From Anomaloglossus baeobatrachus (Eukaryota; Chordata; Amphibia; Anura; Aromobatidae): 64,000 nucleotides of DNA. The position numbers and the translations under genes are program-made. The stretch is taken from NCBI RefSeq assembly GCF_048569485.1, contig NC_134355.1, positions 661,730,215 to 661,794,214 on the forward strand, written 5' to 3'. This document shows, piece by piece, positions 44,751 through 56,700 of this stretch. How positions within the stretch are numbered: position 1 is the stretch's first letter; each line of letters opens with the position of its first letter. The notes under the pieces were generated by a model that saw only the letters and a list, made by a program, of their open reading frames with translations, did not search any database and was not told where the DNA came from.

Positions 44751-47700
44751 CTTGACATAGGAAGTCTCTCCGGGGAGAAAGGAGACAAACTCTAGCACCA
44801 CCTATTGAAAGTAGCAATCCTAAAAGTCCAAAGTGGCTTTTTAACAAGCCTTTTCATATGACCTAGGATTTATGCCAGATCAGAACCCCAATTTGCAGAC
44901 ACGGTGTTTTGGGGTGATTGCCCCTCGTCAGTGCAAAGTATGGGATCTGATCTGGCTTTTCTGCTTCATTGATTACACTGGCATTTCTGTCCTTCTGTCT
45001 TACCTAGTGAAAATGGGATAAAAGCTTCATTCTTCTTTAAATTTCCTTCCGCATCAAGAAAGTGTTCTGGATAAAACTGTTCTGGCTTCTCAAAGCAGGA
45101 TCCATCCTTAAGGACAGAGTGCAGCAATGGGATAACAACTGTGCCCTAATATACAAATATCATGTAAGTGGGAATGCAATGACATTCATAGCAGAGTTTT
45201 ACAATAAAGACGATGTCTCACACTCAGAAATATTTGAACAGTGACACAAGTTTTGACATTTTAGCAATTTACCAAAACATATTCAAGATACAGCTATATA
45301 ATCAATATGGGCTTAAAGTGCAGACTCTCAGCTTTGATTTGAGAGTATTCACATTCTAGTAGGAGAAAGGGTTTAGGAATTACAGGTCTTTAGAGGAAAC
45401 CTGTCAGGTCCCCCCGTGCCCCCCAGAACCACCAGCAGCTGTTTGTTCCTATCTAAAGTGCCTTCCTAACAGTCCCTTTATTACATTGCACTTTATTAAC
45501 ATCTTTGTATAGTGCTGGCGATGATGCTAGAGATGTGGTAACAAGCTAGGTGGGCTGACTAGTCTGGGAAACAAACGCCCCACCAACTAGTCAAGGAGGT
45601 CATTTACATATCATAAATGGACTAAGGGAATTTAGACCTGACAAGTTCCTTTTAATATGTAGCGGCCTCTTTTTCAAGTGGCCAAAAATAATTGAACAGG
45701 TAACTCAAAAGCCCTTTAATGGGCAACACCCTTGTTAATCTATCATCAATTCAGCAGGTATAAGGTCTGGAGCTGATTCCAGGTATGGTATTTGCATTTG
45801 GAAGATGCAGTCAAAGGAGCTCTCAAAGGAGGAGAAATAGACTATCATTAGAATGAAAAAAAGAGAGGAAATCAAACACAGATAGCAGAGATGTTAGAAA
45901 TGGCCAAATCAACAGTTGGTACATTCTGCAAAAAAAAAAAAAAGTTCACTGGTGAGCTTGAAAACTCAAAAAGGCTTGGACATCCATGGAAGACAACAGT
46001 AGTGGATTATTGTAGAATTCTTCCCATAGTGAAGGAAAGCCTATCACAGCATCCATCCAAGTGAAGAACACTCTCCAGGAAGTCGGTGTTTTAGTATCTA
46101 AGTCCATTATAAGAGGACTTCATAAGAGCAAATTACAGAGAGTTCAGCCGAGGGTTCCAAGCATTAATCAGCCTTCAAATAGAAAGGAGAGATTAGACTA
46201 GGCTATGGGATGAGCTTAAAGAAGTGGTTGACCATTTTATTTTTTTTCTCTCAAATATCTTATGTTGCCAATAATGCCTGTGAGCAGCGCTATTGTAGTC
46301 CACTCACCCCATCGTATGACTCCCGGGGCTCAGTGATCTCGGGGATCCAGTGATATCACGTCAACTTCCTGTTCACGTGACATCACCACGGCCGGCTCAA
46401 GTCTCCATGAATGACTGGACTGTGGACGGAATTTCACCGCTCCTCACCACCCAGCATCCCTCCTGCTTGCACGCTTTGCAGTGAGGGAGGAGGGATCATT
46501 GAGATGATGGGATGTGCTGAGTGGTGAAATGCTGCCCACAGTCCTGTCACTCACGGAGACTGCAGATGCCCTCAGTTGACGTGACATCACCATATCCCGG
46601 GGGTGACTGAGCCCCGGGGGTCACATGATGGGGTGAGTCGACTACAATAGTGCCTCCAACAGGCACTATTGGCAACATAAGATATTTGAGAGAAACGTTG
46701 TTTCTCAACATAATATCCATGTGGCCAATAATGAAAAGGGGTGAGCCCCTCCTTTAAGTCTACATTCAACCTTAAAAACTATGAAACTATAAGACTTTAC
46801 AAAAAAAAAACATTTAAAGAAGCTGTTCAGTTCTGGAAAAGCATTCAATGGACAGATGAAACAAAGATAAACCTGTACCAGAATGATAAGAACATGAAAG
46901 TTTGGAGAAGGCTTGAAAAGGCTCATGATCCAATGCCAGCACATTTTACATACTGGACTTAAGACAAAACGTAATGTAGCTAGCCTCATAAACAATCATA
47001 AACTGAAGTAAGCTGTTCTAAAGGGCTGAAAAAGCACTAGCAGACTTCAGGATTCTCCACAAAGTATTAAAAATAAATATTTTTATTATGGTAAAGTAAG
47101 TTTATCCAATTACTTTTGAGCCCCTGAAATAAGGAGGCTTTGTGGAAAAATGGTTGCAATTCCTAAACGTGTCATAATTATTTTTCAACCCTTTAAATAA
47201 TACCTGGAAGCCGATACTTCACTGGTGCCGGCATCACACGAGACGATATATCGGGCGACATGTCGATGGGGTCACGTCGTAAGTGACGCACATCCGTCAT
47301 CGTCTGATATATCAAAGCGTGTGACAGCTACGAGCGACGGTGAATGAGCAAAAATACTCACCTTATCGTTGCTCGTTGACACGTCGCTCATTTTCAAAAT
47401 GCCGGTCCTCCTTCTGTGCGCCGGTTGTTCATCGTACCTGGGGCAGCACACATTGCTCCGTGTGGCAACCTGGGGAACGATGAACTGCAGCTTACCTGCG
47501 TCCCGCCGGCAATGCAGAAGGAAGAAGGTGGGCGGGATGTTACGTCCCGCTCATCTCCGCCCCTCCGCTTCTTTTGGCCGGCCGCTGTGTGACGTCGCTG
47601 TGACGCCGAACGTCCCTCCCCCTTCAGGAAGTGCATGTTCACAGCCCAAAGCAATGTCGATCAGCAGGTAAGTGCGTGTGACGGGGGTAAACGACTTTGT

Positions 47701-50700
47701 GCACCACGGGCAACTAATTGCCCATGACGCACAAACGATGGGGGCAGGTACGATCGCTCGTGCAATCGCACGATAGATCGTACCATGTGACGCCGGCATA
47801 GCATGTCAGTTGTTTTATTTTAAATATAAATTATTAACATGCCGAGCCAAATACCAAAGATTCAGTCATTGCCCAAATATTTCTGGACCTAACTGTAAGT
47901 GCATTATGTGAATGGCTCACTTATTTTAATGAGAGCCATGTAATGCTTTATATACCAAATGGTAGCACAGCGGAAAAATTGATTACGTGCTGCTAGATTC
48001 ATTCGTTAAAGTGAACTTGTCGGGCGCAATATGCAATCAGAACCACGAGCAGTACTGGATGTATATTGATAATCACTGCCTAACCGCCCCTGTATCTAGT
48101 AGGATAGATAAAGAGATCGTTAGAAAAAGTATTTCTAAAGATCCTTTATTATATGCTAATGAGGCTGATGACTAGACACAAGGGCGTTAGTTCCCTTGGC
48201 TAGTCGGCCCACATAGCATGTTAGCATGTCCCTGTGGGCGTACTAACATGCTAATGAATACGCAGTGACGCCGCACATACCTAGCTGTTCATGATGGCCA
48301 ATGGAGGATGAATGCGCACTGTGCATGATCTGGAGTCCCTGATACCTATATACCTATACCTTACTGAAGCCAGGAAGCTTACACCCGGCATCAGTTTAGT
48401 ACGCATGATCGGAACTCTAGGGGAATCCGGATTATGCCCAGTGCGCATTCATCCTCCACCGGCCGCCATCAAGAGTGAGGTATGTGCTACATCACTGTGC
48501 ATTCATTAATATGTGAGTATGTCCACAGGGACATGCTAACATGCTATGTGGGCCGACTAGCCAAGGGAACTAACGCCCTTGGACTAGTCACTGGCCTCAT
48601 TAGCATATTTTAAACAATCTTTAGAAATACTTTTTCTAAAGATCCTTTATCTATGCTAGTGTATACAGGGACAGTTAAGCAGGGATTAGCAATATGTACC
48701 CAGAACTGCTCGTGGCTCTGGGTACATATTGCACCTGACAGGTTATTTGTAATGTAATTACAGCTAATCACTATGGTTTGAAGTTGCTTTTTCATTAGCA
48801 ATGGCTGTAGCAGAGAAAAAATGATCCCAGGTATGGCTGTGAAATTATATTTGTATTATAAATTCTAGGCCAGTAGCCTCCTGAGCAGTCAAAAACATAT
48901 ATGTGCACATTGAAAATTATATTACATTTTAGGCTAATATTGCATGCTTCTTAAGCCTGCTTTACAAGCAACGACATCGCTAACGAGATGTCGTTGGGGG
49001 TCACGGAATTCGTGACCCACATCCGGCCTCGTTAGCGACGTCATTACGTGTGAAACGCACGAACGACCGTTAACGATCAAAAATACTCACCATATCGTTG
49101 TCCAGTCGTTGTAATCCCGATTATCGTTGCTGTTGCAGGACGCAAGTTGTTTGTCGTTCCTGCGGCAGCACACATCGCTATGTGTGACACCGCAGGAGCG
49201 AGGAGCATCACCTTACCTGCGGCCGTCCGCATTGAGGAAGGAAGGAGGTGGGTGAGATGTTCGACCCACTCATCTCCGCCCCTCCACTTCTATTGGGCGG
49301 CTGCTTAGTGATGCCGCTGTGACGCCGAACGAACCGCCCCCCTTAGAAAGGAGGCGGTTTGACGGCAACAGTGATGTTGCTAAGCAGGTAAGTATGTGTG
49401 ACGGGTGTAAGCGATGTTGTGCACCACGGGCAGCGATTTGCCCGTGATGCACAACCGACGGGGGCGGGTGCTTTCATCAGCGACATCGCTAGCGGTGTCG
49501 CTGTGTGTAAAGCCCGCTTAAGTTCCAACTTTCATTTTATACTGATTCTTTGGTGGATAAATGCATAGACAGCTTGGTGCAAGACATAGTTCTGATAACT
49601 GTACTGTAAAAAGACATCTGTGTGTCCATCATAAGTCCAGGGCTGTGTAACGCCTGCCTGGATCCACAGACTCAGATGGGCTGTAACGGGGAGGCTAGAG
49701 GGAAGCCACTCACCAAGTAGGACCCCCAGAACCCTGAAACCCTTTAACCCCTATACAGGGATTTGGAATTACACAGGGAACTGGAGATCACTACCTGTGG
49801 AAGGCTGCAGTCCGATGAGAGTAGTAGTCAGGCAGGGTCAAACCAGGAATAGCGGAACAGGGACAGAATCAGCAGGCAGTGACGTAGTCAGCAAACGTAG
49901 CAGAGGTCAGATCCGGGTCGGGCAGCAAGGTACAAAAACAGTAGGCAGAAGAGTAGTCAAAACACGCAGAAGTCAACACAGGAATCACCAACACAATAGG
50001 ACGTAACAGGAGCCAGGAAAATCAGATCTATATCTGGCAGTAATCATGTGACAGGAGGGGAAATAAGAAGGGTGTGGTGTCTTCCCATTGGCTGTAGCTG
50101 AACGCTGGCAACTTCAACTGGAAGACACATGCCACCTACAGTCAGCCAGCGGTACTGCAGATCCCAAGCTAACCCAGCCCAGTGGATGATCGGAGCCTGC
50201 GCCCACTGGTGCTGCTGGCATCGACTTCTCTCCCATCACCAGCACCATCCACGGCAGGAACACGGCGTCGCCTGGCGATCGGAGCAGAAGTCGCTGGAGC
50301 AGACTCCGGCGGTGACGTAACAGGCTGATTGTTATTTACATTATCTGTTTTCCTATATTTTTAGGATTCAATGAATTCAAGCAGTCAAAAGACTCTGAAT
50401 TGTAAAATTGTATAATCTAATAGAGTGAATAGCAAGAATAACGTTTGTTTGCTGATTCCTATTTAAAATGTTTTTCTTTATGTTTAATAATTTGAGCACA
50501 TAGTAGGGACTATTGTAAAATAAACATGCATTTTTGGTCACAATGTAAAAAAAATCCCATAAGACCTCCTTAGCACAATCTGATTACATTGTAAATTTGT
50601 CAACTGCATACTACAAACTCACCCATTACTAAGCACAAAAGGACATTACATATGATAAAATATTGTATCTCAAATCACCTTTGGAATAAAATAACCTCTG

Positions 50701-53700
50701 AAGGTTACGTCTCTAATTGTTGCATGTGGAAGGTTTACAGGTACGATATCACCAAATCTTTGAATTTCATGAATCACAGCATCAGTATACGGCATTTGTT
50801 TCTTATGTTCTGTTTTTGGTTGAGCAGATCCAATAACACTTTCAATTTCATCTTGAACTTTTTCTGTTCAGTAAATAAGATGTGATGTTTTAAATGTAGA
50901 CACTTTAATTACTGTCAATATACAATTAAACTAGGATCACTTTCAATGTACAACTTGTAAATCTTTGATGAAAAAATGTTGTTCTGATGAATGCAGAGAT
51001 AATATATGCTTTTACATTATTATGGGGTAGCTGTATGGCCCATTGCAGTACCATAAAATATATAATTAAACTGAATTAAAATACTTAACCGCTTACATAA
51101 TACTAAAGGTTAGACTAATTGGAGAAATTATACAAAAATGTTCTGTCTGTGCCATGCTGCATATACTGTAATTGCTCAACCTGATAAAACAGTCACTTTT
51201 TCTATAATGTGATAGACCACAGTGCATTTGTTAAATAAATGAAGGTAGCATTAAAACATTGAATTGCTAATAATGTGAAATGAAAGCCTTACTTTGGATT
51301 TCAGGATATTTCATCATTAATAATAATCCCCATCGCAGGGTGGTTGAAGTCGTCTCCATACCAGCAGAAAACAAGTCTATCACCAGAACGCATAGATTTT
51401 GGTCATGAAAATATAGATTAGATTCAGGTGTTCCCTTTATTTTGTTGAAAGAATAAATGCTTGTTATTAGTAAAGTATTTTACAGATGATGATACAAAAT
51501 GCAGATAAGATACGGAGACACTTCTTAAGTAAGGGTATGTGCGCACGTTGCTTTTTACCTGCTTTTTACCTGCTTTTTTGCTGCTTTTTCTTCTGCGCTG
51601 TTTAATGCCAAAATGGATGTGTTCTTCTATTCAAGCAAAGTCTATGGGAATTTGGGTTTCTTGTTCACACTATGTTGTTCAAAATGCTGCCTTTATGAGG
51701 CAGAACTTTGGTCAAAAACTCAGCTTTTCAAAGAAGCAACATGTCAATTGTTTTTGCCATTTGGGTTTTGCACTGCAAAGCTGAGTTTTTGACCAAAGTT
51801 CTGCCACAAAAAGGCAGCATTTTGAACAACATAGTGTGAACAAGAAACCCAAATTCCCATAGACTTTGCTTGAATAGAAGAACACATCCATTTTGGCATT
51901 AAACAGCGCAGAAGAAAAAGCACCAAAAAAGCAGGTAAAAAGCAGGTAAAAAGCAACGTGCGCACATACCCTTACCGTCACACTAAGCGACGCTCCAGCG
52001 ATCCCACCAGCAACCTGACCTGGCAGGGATCGCTTGAGCGTCGCTACACGGGTTGCTGGTGAGCTGTCACACAGGCAGATCTCACCACTGACCAGTGACC
52101 AGCCCCCAGCCAGCAGCGACGCATGGAAGTGATGCTGCGCTTGGTAACTAAGGTAAATATCAGGTAACCAACCCGATATTTACCTTGGTTACCAGTGCAC
52201 ACCGCTTAGCGCTGGCTCCCTGCACTCCTAGCCAGAGTACACATCGGGTTAATTAATGTGTGCAGGGAGCAGGGAGCCGGCACTGACAGCGTGAGAGCGG
52301 CGGATGCTGGTAACGAAGGTAAATATCGGGTAACCAAGGAAAGGGCTTCTTGGTTACCCGATATTTACATTGGTTACCAGCCTCCGCAGAAGCCGGCTCC
52401 CTGCTCACTGCACATTCAGTTGTTGCTCTGTCGCTGTCACACACAGCGATGTGTGCTTCACAGCGGGAGAGCAACAACTAAAAAATGGTCCAGGACATTC
52501 AGCAACAACCAGCGACCTCACAGCAGGGGCCAGGTGGTTGCTGGATGTCACACACAGCAACATCGCTAGCAACATCGCTGTTGTGTCACAAAAGTCTTGC
52601 CTCAGCAGCGATGTTGCTAGCGATGTTGCTTAGTGAGACGTGGTCTTTAGTTTTTTTGCCCTGACTGTGTATATTTGAGTATTATCATGTTGTAAATCCC
52701 ATTCTCAATGCTCTTAGTGAGGGAAGGAGGTTGTTAGCCAAAATCTTGCAATATATGACCACACCTATCCTCCCTCCAATGCAGTTATCTTGTTATCTTT
52801 GCAGAAAAGCATGCCCAAAGTATAATGTTTCCACCCTTATGCTTCACAGTTGGGCCGGTGTTCTTGGGGTTGTACTCATCCTTCTTTCTCAAACATGGTG
52901 AGTGGAGTTGATACCAAAATGTTCTATCTTGGTCTCATCTGACCACATGACCTTCTCCCATGTCTCCCATGGATCATCCAGATGGTCATTGGTAAACTTA
53001 AAATGGGCCTGGGCATAAGCTGGCATGAGCAGGGGGATATTGCATGCCCTCCAGTATTTTAATCCATGTTGGTGTTGTGGCGCCCCTGAGGCTCCAGTCA
53101 CCACAGAGGTATTGCACTTCAGCCAGAAGTGTGGCATCCTATTCCCAGATAAGAACAAGGTCATAGGTCATTGCACACACAAACACCGACACTCTTTATT
53201 AGTGACACTCCATCAGGCCATGGTTCTTTTGCAGCCAGCTTGGAGGTGGGGATTAGTTAGTGGAAGGAGAGGTGAGAAGATTAGTGAGTGAGGAGTTAGG
53301 AAGAGGACAAGGAGTTGAGAGGTCCTGGGGTCTGGAGCTGGAGCAGCTCGTACCAGGAACAGGAAAGAAGGGGTCCTAGTGCCACGGGAAGTGCGCCATA
53401 CACCCGTGGTCTCTTTTCCACAGTCGGCATACCGGTGTGACGGGACTTGGCCGCAACGGAGACCGGTCCCTAGACTAGTGGAGAACAACAAGGCTCAGCT
53501 ATTAAACCGGAGGCCGAGGATACTTCAAGTACTGAGACCACCACCGCACATAATCCGTTGAAAAGGTGACCACATAGGACCAAGGGATAGAGCAATCAAG
53601 TTACCCGACAGGGTCCAGAGAAACTGGCTCAGGGCACTGTATGTGTAGGCGCGGGGCAGGTGGGAGAGGCCAGCGCAAGAAGACGACCAGGGAAGGAACA

Positions 53701-56700
53701 TAGACAGGTCTACTGGTTTGTGCCTCCAAACTATCTGGGAATCGGCTGGGGCCCCTCACGGCAGAACTCAGCACTCTGAGGGCAACATCTGACCGGTCGT
53801 GTAAAGTGGGAATGGACAAATGTGAGTAAAGAACTTGTTACTGCATTTCCCGTGTTGTCCATTTATTTGCCGTGTCTCCGGTCCTGCACCCCGCCATTCC
53901 AGCCCAACACCATAGACTACATTAACCATATCTGCCCTGGGGCTAAGCTCTACACGTGAAGTGCTACATTACCTTGCTGCGTCACCACCAACCCCAGGGA
54001 AAATGGAATAGCAGCGGCGGCCCATAATTGGCCACGTACCATGGGTGGCGTCACAAACTCTTCCCCTGTAAATATTCCCACCCATCTTATTGACACCGGC
54101 AGGTTCACGGAGCTGGGCCCTGCCGCCTTGATGTTCTCCTGACAGTTCCGAGTGCCCCACGGCCCCGGTGGGCGTGTCAGTGTAGTGTGTAACTAAAGGC
54201 CCCGTCACACTAAGCAACATCGCTAGCAACATCGCTGCTAACGAACAACTTTTGTGACGTAACAGCGATGTTGCTAGTGATGTTGCTTAGTGTGACATCC
54301 AGCAACAACCTGGCCCCTGCTGTGAGGTCGTTGGTTGTTGCTGAATGTCCTGGGCCATTTTTTAGTTGTTGCTGTCCCGCTGTGAAGCACACATCGCTGT
54401 GTGTGACAGCGACAGAGCAACAACTGAATGTGCAGGCAGCAGGAGCCGGCTTCTGCAGACTCTGGTAACCACGGTAAACATCGGGTAACCAAGAAGCCCT
54501 GTCCTTGGTTACCCGATATTTACCTTCGTTACCAGCCTCCTCCGCTCTCACTGTCAGTGCCGGCTCCTGCTCCTTGCACGTGTAGCAGAGTACACATCGG
54601 GTAATTAACCCCATGTGTACTGTAGCTAGGAGAGCAGGGAGACAGCGCTAAGCATTCTGCGCTGCTCCCTGCTCTGTGCACATTTAGCTGCAGTACACAT
54701 CGGGTAATTAACCCGATGTGTGCTGTAACTAGGAGAGCAGGGAGCCAGCGCTAGGCGGTGTGCGCTGCTCCCTGCTCTCTGCACGTGTAGCTGCGTGCGC
54801 TGGTAACCAAGGTAAATATCGGGTTGGTTACCCGATATTTACCTTAGTTACCAAGCGCAGCATCTTCCACGCGGCGCTGCTGGCTGGGGGCTGGTCACTG
54901 GTTGCTGGTGAGCTCACCAGCAACCCGTGTAGCGATGCTCCAGCGATCCCTGCCAGGTCAGGTTGCTGGTGGGATCGCTGGAGCGTCGCAGTGTGATATC
55001 TCACCAGCAACCTCCTAGCAACTTACCAGCGATCCCTATCAGGTTGGATCGTTGTTGGGATCGCTGGTAAGTTTTTTAGTGTGACTGGACCTTAACAGTA
55101 ATCTTTGAGAATGTGATCCCAGCTCTCTTCAGGTCATTGACCAGGTCCTCCCATGTAATTTTGGGCTGTTTTCTGACCTTTCAGCTCACAACTATCTGTA
55201 CCCATAAGGTGAAATCTTGCTTGAGGTCTACACCAAGTAAGATTGAAAGTCATGTGTTTCTTCCATATTCTAATAACTGTTGTTGCCTTTTCACCAAGCT
55301 GCTTGTCTAGTGTCCTTTAGCCTATCCCAGCCTTGTGCAGGTCTACAGTTTTGTCACTAGTGTCCTTAGACAGCTCTTTGGTCTTGGCGATGGTGGAGAG
55401 GTTGGAGCGTGATTGAGTATGTAGACATCTGTCTTTTATACAGGTAACAAGTTGAAACAGGTGCAATTAATACAGATAATTAGTGCAGAGTAAAATGGCT
55501 ACTTAAAGTAAATATAAGGCTGCTTTCACACATCAGTTTTTCGCCATCAGGCACAATCCGGCGAATTGCGGATAAAATGGATCCGGTGTCGGATCCGTTT
55601 TATTCCCCTCAGACTTGTATTAGCACTGCATTATGCCAGATGCCCTTGCGTTGCATGCGGCATCCGCCGGATCCGGTGAAATTTCTTCACCCAGCTGCTG
55701 GAAAGGACGCAGAATGGAACTTTTTTTGGCATGTTGTATAATGGAAGCCTATGGACGCCGGAACCGTCGTCATCCGACATATGACGGAATCCAACCACGA
55801 ATCAGTTTTTTTAAACTGAGCATGCTCAGTATCACAACGGATCTGTCAAAAAAAGGAAGGAACGCATGGGAAAAAACTGATGCTACGGATCCTTTTTTTC
55901 GCTGGATCCATCGCATCAGTTTTTTCGCCGGATTGTGCCTGACGGCAAAAACCAGATATATAAAAGTAGCCTAACAGGTCTGTGAGAGCCAGAATTTTTG
56001 TAGGTTGGCAGGTGATTAAATACTTATTTCAGGAAATTAGAAAGCAAATTAAATATTTAAAGATCATTCAATGTGATTTTCTGGATTATTTTTTTTATTT
56101 TGTTCCAGTTGAAGTGTACTGACTATAATAATTACAGATCTCTCATTTTTTGTAGGTGGGAAAACTTTCAAAATCGTCAGTGTATCAAATACTTATTTTC
56201 CCCACTGTAGATAGACAGACTGATTGATTTATGGATAGATACATATGGAAATAGAGTCATATAAAAAGTTTGGGCACCCCTATTAATGTTAACCTTTTTT
56301 CTTTATAACAATTTGGGTTTTTGCAGCAGCTATTTCAGTTTCATATATCTAATAACTGATGGACTGAGTAATATTTCTGGATTGAAATGAGGTTTATTGT
56401 ACCAACAGAAAATGTGCAATCTGCATTTAAACAAAATTTGACTGGTGCATAAGTATGGGCAGCCTTATCAATTTCTTGATTTGAACACTCCTAACTACTT
56501 TTTACTGACTTACTAAAGCACTAAATTGGTTTTGTAACCTCATTGAGCTTTGAACTTCATAGGCAGGTGTATCCAATCATGAGAAAAGGTATTTAAGGTG
56601 GCCACTTGCAAGTTGTTCTGCTATTTGTATCTCCTATGAAGAGTGGCATCATGGCCTCCTCAAAACAACTCTCAAATGATCTGAAAACAAAGATTATTCA

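Larger units (their letters stand above)
45219..47897 (+). mobile_element. Tc1/mariner copy in CYP2 intron 7, interrupted by three MITEs
   Basis: Left end ATATTTGAACAGTGACACAA (45227) and right end AATATTTCTGGACCTAACTG before TA (47897) are worn terminal repeats of a Tc1 family. Between them are GGCACCTTTGAG-like subterminal words, a degraded transposase (TGGACAGATGAAACAAAGAT at 46849 codes W-T-D-E-T-K-I with the first catalytic Asp), and the family's 3' part (CAATTACTTTTGAGCCCCTG at 47108). Three foreign blocks are inserted. Many stops and frame changes; long dead. Confidence 0.75.
52650..56209 (-). mobile_element. Tc1/mariner copy on the minus strand, interrupted
   Basis: The right end CAAATACTTATTTTCCCCAC before TGTA (56209) is the terminal repeat. 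Reading back on the minus strand, the 5' leader, degraded N-terminus (55440-55120) and the catalytic start (53050-52900: [31 protein letters not shown] with the first Asp) can be followed. The other end is lost at the foldback border near 52650. Inserted: LTR-like G, a foldback element and a MITE. It fills most of CYP2 intron 5. Confidence 0.8.
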
